Assembly: GCF_000002985.6 (NCBI RefSeq)
Contig: NC_003282.8
Span: 7,750,001-7,814,000, forward strand
Direction: 5' to 3'
DNA from: Caenorhabditis elegans
Lineage: Eukaryota; Nematoda; Chromadorea; Rhabditida; Rhabditidae
DNA length: 64,000 nucleotides
In this document: one piece after another, positions 1 to 10,129 of the stretch
Numbering within the stretch: position 1 is the first letter of the stretch
How the letters are laid out: each line of letters begins with the position of its first letter
Position numbers and translations under genes: made by a program
The notes under the pieces: generated by a model
Seen by the model: the letters and a program-made list of their open reading frames with translations, nothing else
Database searches by the model: none
What the model was told of the DNA's origin: nothing

Positions 1-3000
1 CTTCGTTGCCGATTCTGCAGAACTGAACGACAATCTCGTTCTTGATTTCCTTGAGGTAATGCTTCTTTATTAAAGCCTAAATCAGTGAAATTCAACTTTC
101 CATCACTGAACAATCTTAATTTGTTTGCTTCACACTGAGTCGATCCATAAATTGTTGAAGCATCAAGGAATGATGTCAATTGATTCAATTGATTACGGAA
201 ACCAAGTGATACTTGTGCTAAAAGACTTCTTGCAAATGGCATACATCTTGGACGTCCATCACTATGTTTTGAAGGGAAGAATGGATCATTTGCTTCGATT
301 TTAATAGGGAAGCAGTGAATTGAAAGTGTTTGAGCTGAATCACACGATGAACAATTAAGAATTGTATTCTTTGGTCCACGAGAAATTGGAGAATGCATCA
401 TATCATGATCAAGAATTTGGCCAAATTGCATAAGCATATGAGTAAACTTTACATGGAATTTTGGAGCATCACTATGCACAATATTTGAGATTTTTCGAGC
501 AGATGGAAGTTCAGATCCAAGTACAGAGCGAGTTCTTGGAGTATCAAAACCATCATCATAGGCTGGATCCAGAAGACGTCTCATTTGTGTGAAAGCGTTT
601 CCAAACTTTGGATTTTTCAAATTGTTACACCATCCAGAATATGTGCGATACTTTGAAGTGTGATCACAAGGCAGTGGTTCAGGGAGGCATTGCTCTTTTG
701 GAAGAGGATCTCGTGCTGAAGTTTGGTTATTGATAAATTTAAAAAATGCTACATATGACGTTTGGACTGCCATTTTGTGATATTTTTGGTATACATTTTT
801 TCCGATTGAAATAAAATCAACAAATGTTTTGTTTTCTTTGGTCTATTATTTTTAAAGATAGCTGTGATACTGGAAAAATGAAACCCACCTAAAAATGGAG
901 TGAAGTTCCCAATAACACTTCCAACATCAATTTGTGGCAGAATTTTCTGAAGTGTCCCTATGTCTAGATCTGGTAATCTTTCATCCTTATCTAGCCCATT
1001 TCCAGATATTAAAATATTTGTAGCTTCTCTAAGAACAGAAGCTGTTCTTGCAATATCGATTGATTCTTTTTTTGGAGCCATTAGAAGAGCATGAGACAAA
1101 AGTGCAGATGGTGAAGAATCAGATAATTGTGCACTTATTCTTCTACCTTCACCCTCTTCATAACGTTGCCATTGTCTTAGACCAAGACGAATAACTTTTT
1201 CAACAGTTTCTTTTGTAATTGGGAGGCTGGTAAGCTTCTCTTCGTCTTTAAATGCTTTTGGATCAAATACTTGAATAATGCCAGTAGAGTTGCAGCTCAA
1301 TGGGCAATTTCTGAAATTAATCAGTTAAGTAGACTTCTGGATATAGACTAAATTCTGAAACAGGACAATTTAATATAAAACATTATCATACCCATAATCA
1401 TCTGGCAAAGAGAAAGCGTGATGTTGTACATGAGTCACTGTATCGGTATTATCACAGATGATTCTGGCCATAGTTGTCTTTCTAATCTCATCTATTTGAT
1501 CCACAGTGAAGGCTGATGGAGATACAAAGTTTTCATACCAGAACCGATCCCCTCGTTTAGTTTGAGCCATTTGATGTGCGAAAAGACAGGCAAATGTTGG
1601 TCCCAGAAGCGATCCTTTTGTTGGTTGCTCGGAGAGTCCACCAACAAAAACATCAATATCTTCTGGAGATTCATAGAGACGTTCAAAGTCAGAAATGTTA
1701 ACAGATGGTTTGAACTGAAATATTATACTTGTTGCTTTTAGCTGTCATATTGTTGCTTACAATTGTTTGGAGAGCCAGGAAAGAACTGAAATCGTCGAGT
1801 TTGCAGAATGTTCTCCATTGCAAATAGCTCGGTAATCCATGATCTCTTCCCATTTGAATAACCATTGCAATTATATCTACTGAATCCGCAATGTCTTCTA
1901 AAAAATTTGAGCTTTCGATTTTCAAAAAAAAAATGTTTCAAAGAATTTTGAAATAGTAAATTTAATACAATTATTAGAATAAATCTTGTAAATTCTTATT
2001 TTTTTAAAACTAACTCACTTTTTTGAAAAGCAGTTCTCAATAATGGAGAACTATGAAGTCCTGGTTTTTCAATTGGAGCATTCAACAAAAATTTCAACAT
2101 TCCGTCGATTCGTCCTTTTTCATAAATAAGAGCCGGATCGTTGAAATGCTGAAAATATATCAGAATCATGTCACTCCACAATTTACGTTTCCCTACCTTC
2201 AGAAGAGACTCGCTTTTTGTCGAAAATCGTTTATCTTCAATGTTAAATTGACTTGGCAGAAGAGTCAAGAAAAACTGTCCGGCGGCCGAAGCAAACACAT
2301 TTGAAGCCGACGAATCAATGTTCTTTAAATTATTTTATGCTAGAAGTAAATGATTTTAAACTTACAATATCATAACCAGAATCATATCCATTTTTTTGCA
2401 ATTTAATTCCCATTACTCTCAACTGTTCTTTTCCTACCAAAACAGGTACCATTTCACTGGAAAAAATCAAAAACATTTTGAAATTGAATTAGAATCAACA
2501 AACTTGAAAGTAATGTGTTGAAACTGTGCAATTGTGATTCTCCGTGCCTCTTCAAATACTTTTTGATCATCCCAATGTGGATTTACTGATGCAAGTTTAT
2601 CAGCAATTACATTATGTTGTCGCATCCAAATTGTATAAATTGCACCAGAAGTTGGAAGAAAGTTTATTCTGAAGTAATGAAGAATTATATTATAACTTAT
2701 AATTTCTTACTTGTTATTTCCAGCCAATAAACACGGTTTCCCAGTGCTTGATCTACAAATTGAACTATCCAAGTTTGCTGGAGGCACTCCCAATTGATTG
2801 TTGAATCCGCCGACAGCTCGAAGTGCAAGTTTTCCATTTTTATGTAATCTCATCTTTTTAACAATTCCCTCTGTACTTCCATAAATTTGGCTGAGATCCA
2901 AATAAGAAGTTACCATATTTGCTTGCTGTCGCTGGCCAAATGAGCATTTCGGATTTGGAACAGGAAGAGAACGGGAGTATGGAAGACATTTCACATTTTC

Positions 3001-6000
3001 TGAAAGTTTGAAGTTAAGTCATGTAGTTTCAAATTTCAGTTTTACTTGATTGAAGAGTATCATCTTCGGGTACTGGAATTTCAAAGCATTCGGGATGGGA
3101 ATTGTCTCCTCTACAACATGGAAGAGGCATCGCCTTGTCATTTCCGTAAAAGTCGCCTGAAATGGTAAATATTTATTTATTTTTTTTAATTTCAGCTCGT
3201 ATTTCCAGAAAAAAAACAATTGTTATCAAAAATTTTCCTAGCTTTTTTTTCACATTTGACTTTCTCTACTACTAAAGGTACCTCAATAGTGTGAAGTGAA
3301 CAGGCTACCGTTTCAATAAGATATTACATCTTTTGAAGATACATAGACACTACGCAGTGACGGCATTTGCGCGGACGAGGTAGCGGAACGGATGAAAGTA
3401 TATAAGTATGGCAAAACGCGCACGTCTTCGACTGATTCTTCTTGCCAAATTGGTGTCTTTGTAAGTGGCTTCACCTTTTTCTTCTTCTTTTATTTCAACT
3501 ATTTTTGTTCGTTACAGGAAGATGTCTGACGAAAAAGAAAAAAGATCATTGAGGCCTGTTGCCTTTGTGGCTGTGGTGTTCTCAACTGTTGCCATTACAT
3601 CATGCCTTATCACTTTTCCATTAATTTTGCATTATATTCAAACTTTGGAATCTCAAGTTCAACTTGATCTTGAATTCTGCCAGGCTAGAGCTAGAGATAT
3701 GTGGAAAGAAATGTTGGATATTGAAACTGGAGGAAAGAAGGATTCAGCAAAATTGGCTAACATTGTTCTCAATCATAGAAGACTCGAGAAACGGTAAGTA
3801 CATTGACAATAAAATTAGAATCCTGAGCTTGTGTGCATTAATTAGTTAACATTTTCAAGATTAAAGAAACACTATTCAGACATTTCTTATCTGAGTATTT
3901 CAGTGACACTCTCCAAGACTTCTGGGCTCGCCGCCTTCACGACCAAGAACTCCGTGACCAACCGGTTGGATACGATAATCCATCTGTTGGAGTTGAATCA
4001 TTCAACTCCGAAGGTGGAGGGTGCTGCACTTGTCATCGTGGACCACCAGGACCAGCTGGAGATGGTGGACGTGATGGAGCCGATGGAGTGGATGGAACAC
4101 CGGGAGAGATTGGACCTCCAGGACCCCCAGCTCCACCAGGACCAGATCCACACTCACTCTTCCCACCACAATGTCCATGTGAGGCTCCACCAGGTGACGG
4201 TGGACCACCAGGACAACCAGGACCAGATGGACCACCAGGAGCCCCAGGAAATGCCGGAGAGGACGGGAAACCAGGAGATCAAGGACCACGTGGACCACCA
4301 GGAATTCCAGGAGCTCCAGGACAACCAGGACGTCCAGGACCACCAGGAGAGCCAGGAACCTACAAGACTGAAGTTGGACCAGCTGGAAGAGCCGGAGCTC
4401 CAGGAAGACCAGGACCACCAGGACAACCAGGACCAGCTGGACCACCAGGAGAAAATGGAAAGGGAGGTGGCCAAGGACCATCAGGGCTCCCAGGACCACC
4501 AGGGCAACCAGGACAAAATGGAGCACCAGGAGAAGTTGGACAACCAGGAGACAACGGAGCTCCAGGAAGTTGCGATCATTGTCCACCAGCTCGTTTGGCT
4601 CCAGGATATTAGATTCTTTTTTCTTTTTTACAATAAAATATTTTATGACTCAAAATTTCGTGTTTGTATCGAAAATCTGTAGGATAATTTTGATTTGTAT
4701 ACTTACGTTTGAAAATTCGATTGCTTGGAACATGAACAATATCATCATAAATAAATGATAAAAATGGAGCAATCAAAAGTGAACACGTGGCATGTCCAGA
4801 TGGCGATGGTGTAAAAAGAGCTGATAGAGCTCGAGAAGAAGGAAGAGGTTGACCAGATTTACTTGAACGAGGGGCAGATATTCCTGTAAATAATTTAGCT
4901 TATTTCAGATATGGTTAGATGTTTACATAGATTTGTGATTTTACGCTTTTATTGTAATCTACCATAGTGTTCAAATATATTTTTATTTTTGCATGAGTAC
5001 TAACTGATATTTATGGAAGCTTGGTCAAAAATATAATTTAACGTAAATACCGTAATCCAAAATATCTCACCATCGGAATAATCAGCGGGGAGAAACCGTT
5101 TCAATCGTTCGTAGGAAGCTCCATTCAATGGATTTTTCACGTTATTGCAATGTCCAGTATACGATCTGCAGTTTCTTTGTCGTCAGAGTTTCTTGTCAAA
5201 TAAAAATTTAAAAAATCTCAAAACTATATTTAAAAAAACGGACACGCAGTTTTTTTGATGGGCGACTTCCAAAGTGTGGCAAAATGTGATTAATTTTGAA
5301 AAATAAGCTTTCTATGGTTATAGACAGACTTCATGTGGTAATTTTGTATTACACAAATTAATTGCAAAGTTCAGGCAATGAATACACCAGGATGATCTAT
5401 CAAAACTCAAAAATGCATAACATTTTACCTATACTTTCCAATAACACATTCTTCGATCTGATTCACCGGACAAATTTCTTTCATTTTTGTATTTTCTGTT
5501 GGCAAGAACTGAATCATACTTTTCAAGGTTTTTGGAGATTTTCTGAAATTTAAATTGTCATATGAGAATGCGACTCCGTTCAAACTCGGAAATCATTTGT
5601 GAAGCAAGAGTCGAAGATATTGCAGAAAATGATAAATATTTTGCATATTGATCCGCGTATGTGTAATGAAGCCATGCAAGCTCTGATTGTTTGAATGAGT
5701 CTGAAATTTAAATATTTTTAATTTCGGATACTATGTCACAACATTTTTAGGGACCCCTTTATTTTCAAATTTCAGTTATTCCAGAGAAATAATAATTAAA
5801 TATAAAGTTGAATTTTAAGTTCGAACAGCCAATTTCCTAACTTACCATCAAATTTGTCGCTCATCAGCTTTTCAGTGTCATTGAACAATTTTTCAGTTAA
5901 ACGAACTGCTGAAGATGCTGCCGTTGTTATAATTTCCTGTTTCATCGATTTTTTAAATTCATTTTTCACTTTTTCACTGGGTTCCGAGTCGAAATGTTTT

Positions 6001-7336
6001 CCAAACTCTACTCCAAACTCTTTGTTGAATTGTTTATTCGGTGAATCTGAAAGTTATTTTCCTTTAATATTTAGACAACACAGACATATTTCATTAGAGA
6101 TAACAATCATTATATGTATATGTGACGCTATTCGCATAAAAAATCTCGTTTTGATTGATTGATGAAAGATTGAAAGAAGATGTCTAATGGGAACTCAGAT
6201 TTTTGAATTTTTGAATTCTGAAAATTACAAATGTTTGACTGCCACGTCAGAGTAGTATGTTTTTTTTTATCTCCCGAAATTTCTGTACATTTACATTTAC
6301 GCTGGGAAAAGTGACGTCACGTGTATTGGAACATAAACTTAGAAAGTGTTCTGAAGCTCTGACTATTCGTGTTACCGTAACCAAGGCTAAAAAACTGAAA
6401 ATTGGAGAACGCCTGTGTGAATCTATAATTCGACCTTGTGTAAATTTACCCAAATCGCGTACTACACGTGGATTCTCGAGAAGTGTGTATTTATTTTTTC
6501 TTGATAGGAATTTACAGTTTTAGCTCAAACTCTTGATTTCGAATCCATTTTGCGAATTGTTTCCATATTTAGCATCCAAATCATCAATTTTTTACAATTT
6601 TCTACAGATAAAATTTAGATAAAATTCAATGTAACTACCATTAGAAAATACTCGAAACAACTTGAAACTAAAGTTTTTCGATATTTACCGAATTGGCGAT
6701 TAAAGAAAAAATATGTGTTAAATACAAAACAAATCGGTGTAAATAGTTCAAATATTAGCCGAAAATTTCCAAAAATTTCTCCTTCAAAACTAAATCACCT
6801 CGTGAAAATAGCTCACTAATTGTAAAATTAAAATTAGTTCACTTTCAGCGTTCCATTCAAACCTTGTAGTAACAGAAAGGAACGTTCAAAAAACTAGAAG
6901 CTCTGAAGGAGAAACGAAAAATGGCCAATATGGGCGGGGCCTAATTCCAAATTCTAAATAATTCCTTCTCTTGATCGAACTCATTCACTTCTGAAAATCA
7001 ATATAACAGGATTTTTATTGTTTATTTTGTTCAACACAAGTTTTGAATAAACTAACAAAAATATACTGAAATAGGCTCCGCCCATTTCTTGGCTTCAATG
7101 GGTTCTCGCATCGATTTTTCTTGTTAATGGACCTAATTTGAATCAATTTCAAATATGTCGAAAGCTTTCTCAATGTGGAAAAAACAATATCATTGTCAAA
7201 AAAATCAGCATAACTTACGGATCAAACTGGAAAATGCTCTTTTCTGAGTACACGGTACGAAGCTTGGACCACATGGAAACGGGCTCGCTGAGCACGTGGA
7301 AAATAGAATAAGAAGGAATAAAAGGCGTTTTCTCAT
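1..7336 (-). CDS. Secreted two-domain animal heme peroxidase (3' end beyond the window)
   Basis: About 16 exons and roughly 1,100 visible residues. Exon 1 (7219-7336) encodes a clear signal peptide ([18 protein letters not shown]). It joins in phase to exons near 5847-6046, 5590-5701, 5410-5530, 5080-5165, 4710-4886, 3047-3158 and onward to 1-717. Domain 1 (residues ~190-735) has the peroxidase fold signatures [32 protein letters not shown], the proximal-His segment [12 protein letters not shown] and RGDRFWYEN. Its distal site is lost: the position of GQxxDHD reads SFIYDDI, and the catalytic Arg region reads GNNKINF. Domain 2 starts near residue 880 and keeps the distal motif ([15 protein letters not shown]); its proximal His lies beyond the window. 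Secreted nematode peroxidases of this type crosslink cuticle or extracellular matrix; that role is inferred here. The collagen gene col-14 lies antisense in the 3159-4709 intron. I believe this is C46A5.4, from memory. Confidence 0.88.
3399..3406 (+). promoter_or_regulatory. TATA box of the nested collagen gene
   Basis: TATATAAG lies about 120 bp before the collagen ATG and about 30 bp upstream of a pyrimidine-rich start region near 3430-3445. A 5'UTR intron (about 3461 to 3517, GTAAGT...TTACAG) separates this leader from the ATG. A strong TATA is typical of cuticle collagen genes. The promoter sits entirely inside an intron of the oppositely oriented peroxidase gene. Confidence 0.65.
3522..4612 (+). 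CDS. col-14: Cuticle collagen, nested in a peroxidase intron
   Basis: Two coding exons (3522-3793 and 3904-4612), about 325 residues. The N-terminal part has a membrane-anchor segment ([20 protein letters not shown]) and the nematode cuticle collagen N-terminal domain. A subtilisin-type site (HRRLEKR) spans the splice junction. Cysteine clusters (CCTC and CPC) flank Gly-X-Y blocks: a short one, then two longer ones separated by the GTYKTEV interruption, ending [13 protein letters not shown]. Such collagens are secreted by the hypodermis, trimerise, and are crosslinked in the cuticle. The start is chosen at MSDEKEKRS just after the 5'UTR intron; an in-frame upstream ATG lies in that intron. 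The symbol is recalled from C46A5.3. Confidence 0.93.
4632..4637 (+). terminator. Poly(A) signal of the collagen gene
   Basis: AATAAA lies 20 bp after the collagen stop codon, a usual distance for a nematode polyadenylation signal. It is only about 70 bp before the antisense peroxidase exon at 4710, so the collagen 3' end is tightly confined to the intron. Confidence 0.7.
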
Positions 7337-7664
7337 CTCCTTTTTTTAAGGAGAAATGAATGATGCTGGGCTTCGCGCTTATAACAATTATAATAAAGAT
7401 GATGCTTCGAGATTTGGACCGGTCTTGTTGAATTGTCCATCTCATAAGCTTATGCATACGATTACGTCATTTGTGATTAATGAGACATGTGAGAAAAATC
7501 AGATATTTTTTTAAAATAAACATTTAATCTGGGCAATTTTTGAAAAATAGTACATGATAGATAAACTAAAAGTTTTAAAAAGGTAACGGGAGCATGAAAA
7601 ATTCCAAAATTCTAGAACTGATAAAATACAAATGATGATAAAAACACTATTCATCAGATTATAA

Positions 7665-9627
7665 TCAATTGCTATATCTCTGTTGATTATCTAAAAACAT
7701 CACTCGATTAGCAAGAATTGTGTAGAAATGGTTGATCTGGGTTGCAGCATACGCCTTGAAGCTTTCATCATGTTCTTTGTATTCTAACGATTTCCGGTTG
7801 ACACTGAAAATGTTTTTTATTTTTTATATAGTACTTTTTGTGTTTTTCTTTTTCCGAATAACTATGCAAAATTCATGAAAATTCGGTAGAAATGAGTTTG
7901 AAATTACAGTACACTTTAAAGGCGCATACATTTTCCTGATTATCAAAAATTTGCCGTGTCGAGACCGGGTACCGTACTTTTGGTCCAGTCGGGGCCCAAA
8001 GTTAAAAAATGGTTGATGTTTTGAGAAAAATCGGAACATCGACACCCTTCATCTGTGTAATGAACTTATTTGTGGCCATTCCGATTTTATTAGCTAGTGC
8101 TTCTCGAGCACTAAAATAATGAATCAAAATCATTTTTCAGCAGAAACTTACTTAATTTGCATTTTACACAGCAGATCAATCAAGTCGTAAATTATCTCAG
8201 GAATCTCGATAATCGAAAGTAAAAGTTTGAAAATATTCTTTGTCTGGATCCAAGGTACATGAGTTGGAGACATCCACTTCGGAGTTGACAAATATTTTCC
8301 AAATACTTGTTCTAATAACCTCGAGAGATCACCTCCAACAGTCTGAAATGGACAAAACGATTAGTACATTTAAATTATTCATAAACTTACTATCACTCCA
8401 GTACGTAGAGCCACATCATAAGCCTTGTAAAGACTGACTATGAATCCAAGCATAAGTTGATGCGTTTCCTCAGTTCTAGGCTGAAAATGCCGAGTTATAA
8501 ATATCTAATTACTGAATAAATTTCTTCGAAAAATATACCCTGGCAGCCAGCATTGTGTTTTTCAAAGCGGAACATCCATTAACAAGAAAAATTTGAAACT
8601 TTGACTTCTCAAGGGATTTCGTATCAGAAATAAAGCTGAAAATAAGAATTGGGGTAAAAAATTAGATTTTATGAATCATACTTGAGAAATTCACACGAAG
8701 ATAAATGGAGATCCTCCCATACAGAAATATTACGCTTCCCGTTTTTGGTTTTTGCGTTTCCAACCAAACGGAAACATCGGAGAAGAGCTTGAGAAGCCTG
8801 AAAATATTGGATAAATCAATCAATAAAATACGCTTGGAGTACGGTAGCTATGATAATTTCCATTTGGAGCTATTTAGTTCGAAATTTCTAAAGGGTGCAA
8901 AATGCATTTTTGTTCCCACTTGGATTGGGAAAAAGGGACAAAAAAATGACAAAAATGCACTTGGATAACCTCTAAATAATATTTGAAAAATCACAAAATT
9001 TGAAGATGGAGATTAAAAAAATTCCCATACTGTGAATTTACTAAAAGGGAAATGAAGAGAATCAATTCAAGATCTACATAAACAGAGAAATTTGGAACAA
9101 TTGAATTTCAGTATCCCCAATAATTTATATTTTCAGCTGGCATTTCGTATGGTTAAAAATATATAATTTCATTATATTTGTGAAGGAAACCGAGTTCCCT
9201 AAACATTTATCTTTATTTTCACCTCTTCGATCTCGTTCCGTTGTTTACGAGTTTTCGCAGCTTGAATTGCATGCTTCTTCCGTTCTTTTGTTTTTTTAAT
9301 TTTCTGTCGTTTACTTTCTTCTTTCTTTTTCATGGCAGTTTCTTGTCTTTCTATTTCTAGAACAGCTAGTCTCATTGAACATCTTCTTGGCTGAAGAAAA
9401 TGATCATTCGAAAAATTCGGAGTTACGACATCTGCATCAATTTCTTCAGGTTCCTCATCGATTATCATTTGTTGAGTTTCAGATAGTTTGATATTAATCG
9501 GACTACTAAAATCCTCATCTACGGAAATCCGATCGTCAATATCACTATTTTTCTGGCGGACAACTTCAAGAGAAAACGCTAAGACACCGCAGTGGAACCA
9601 GTCCTCATCATCGGTAATTTCGATCAT
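7665..9627 (-). CDS. Unrecognised protein with acidic/basic N-terminus and helical C-terminal domain
   Basis: ATG at 9627 follows TTTTTAG directly, suggesting a trans-splice site. Exon 1 (~9210-9627) encodes about 140 residues: an acidic stretch (ITDDEDW, IDEEPEEIDAD), then a very basic coiled stretch (KKKEESKRQKIKKTKERKK). A GTGAAA donor in phase 0 leads to exons near 8797-8668, 8638-8540, 8482-8393, 8343-8150 and 8113-8041, which give a hydrophobic helical domain (for example TKNIFKLLLSIIEIPEIIYD). The last exon (7665-7808) ends with NQQRYSN, but its phase does not join cleanly to the previous exon, so the 3' end is uncertain. I recognise no family. A nuclear location is a guess from the basic region. 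A dispersed repeat lies in the last intron. Confidence 0.6.
7900..7983. repeat. Single copy of a dispersed TCTCG repeat
   Basis: The block reads TTACAGTACACTTTAAAGGCGCA followed about 35 bp later by GTGTCGAGACCGGGTACCGTA. The same two-part pattern forms both arms of the inverted repeat at 20125-20441. It lies in an intron of the leftward gene. Confidence 0.7.
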
Positions 9628-10129
9628 CTAAAAATATGAAATATTAGCGGTTATGCAGTGAAATACGATTTTTTATAAGGGTTTTTTTAATGTCAAAACT
9701 AGGTGATTCATTCGCGTGGTGTTTCAAAATTGACTAGCTCTTTATTTTTTGCAACGCTGAAATATCTTTTTTTATTTGAAACACGAGTTTTTTGTCATTG
9801 AGGTACATTTTCCATCATTTGAGGAGAAAATTTTAAAATACGCTTAATTAAAATTAAAATTGCCAAATTTGCTCACAAAGTGAATTAAGCTAATTAGTGA
9901 ATATTTCGAGAATCGTGTTTCGGGAAAAAATAAATCGATGCAAACTCAGAAATATATTGAAAGTATAAAACTCTTCTGAAATATTCAAAGAGAATAAAAT
10001 AGTAATACTAAGCATTTTATGCAAAAAAGAACAACAACAAAAAACTTTAAATAGACAGTCAAATTTAACAGAAACAACTACAACGTTGAAGAAAAACTAA
10101 CAGAGGATTAACAATTTTACAGAACAAAT
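9628..10129. other. Gap between two same-strand genes, no gene seen
   Basis: AT-rich sequence with no convincing exon on either strand. It separates the stop of the upstream leftward gene (10130) from the ATG of the downstream one (9627), which is preceded immediately by a splice-acceptor-like TTTTTAG. A two-gene trans-spliced unit is possible, but the 500 bp gap is long for one. Confidence 0.5.

Noticed and set aside
4002-4586. Long antisense open frame of 194 codons opposite the collagen repeats
   Set aside because: It is Leu/Val repeat sequence produced by reading Gly-X-Y codons in reverse. Two other antisense frames over the same tract are equally artificial.
6257-6523. Plus-strand 88-codon frame in the second peroxidase intron
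   Set aside because: No recognisable domain and the frame begins in a poly-T tract; treated as intron.
7215-7457. Open frame starting at 7457 with a hydrophobic stretch as first peroxidase exon
   Set aside because: After the 7219 donor its phase gives a stop within four codons of the next exon; the frame starting at 7336 splices correctly and has a better signal peptide.
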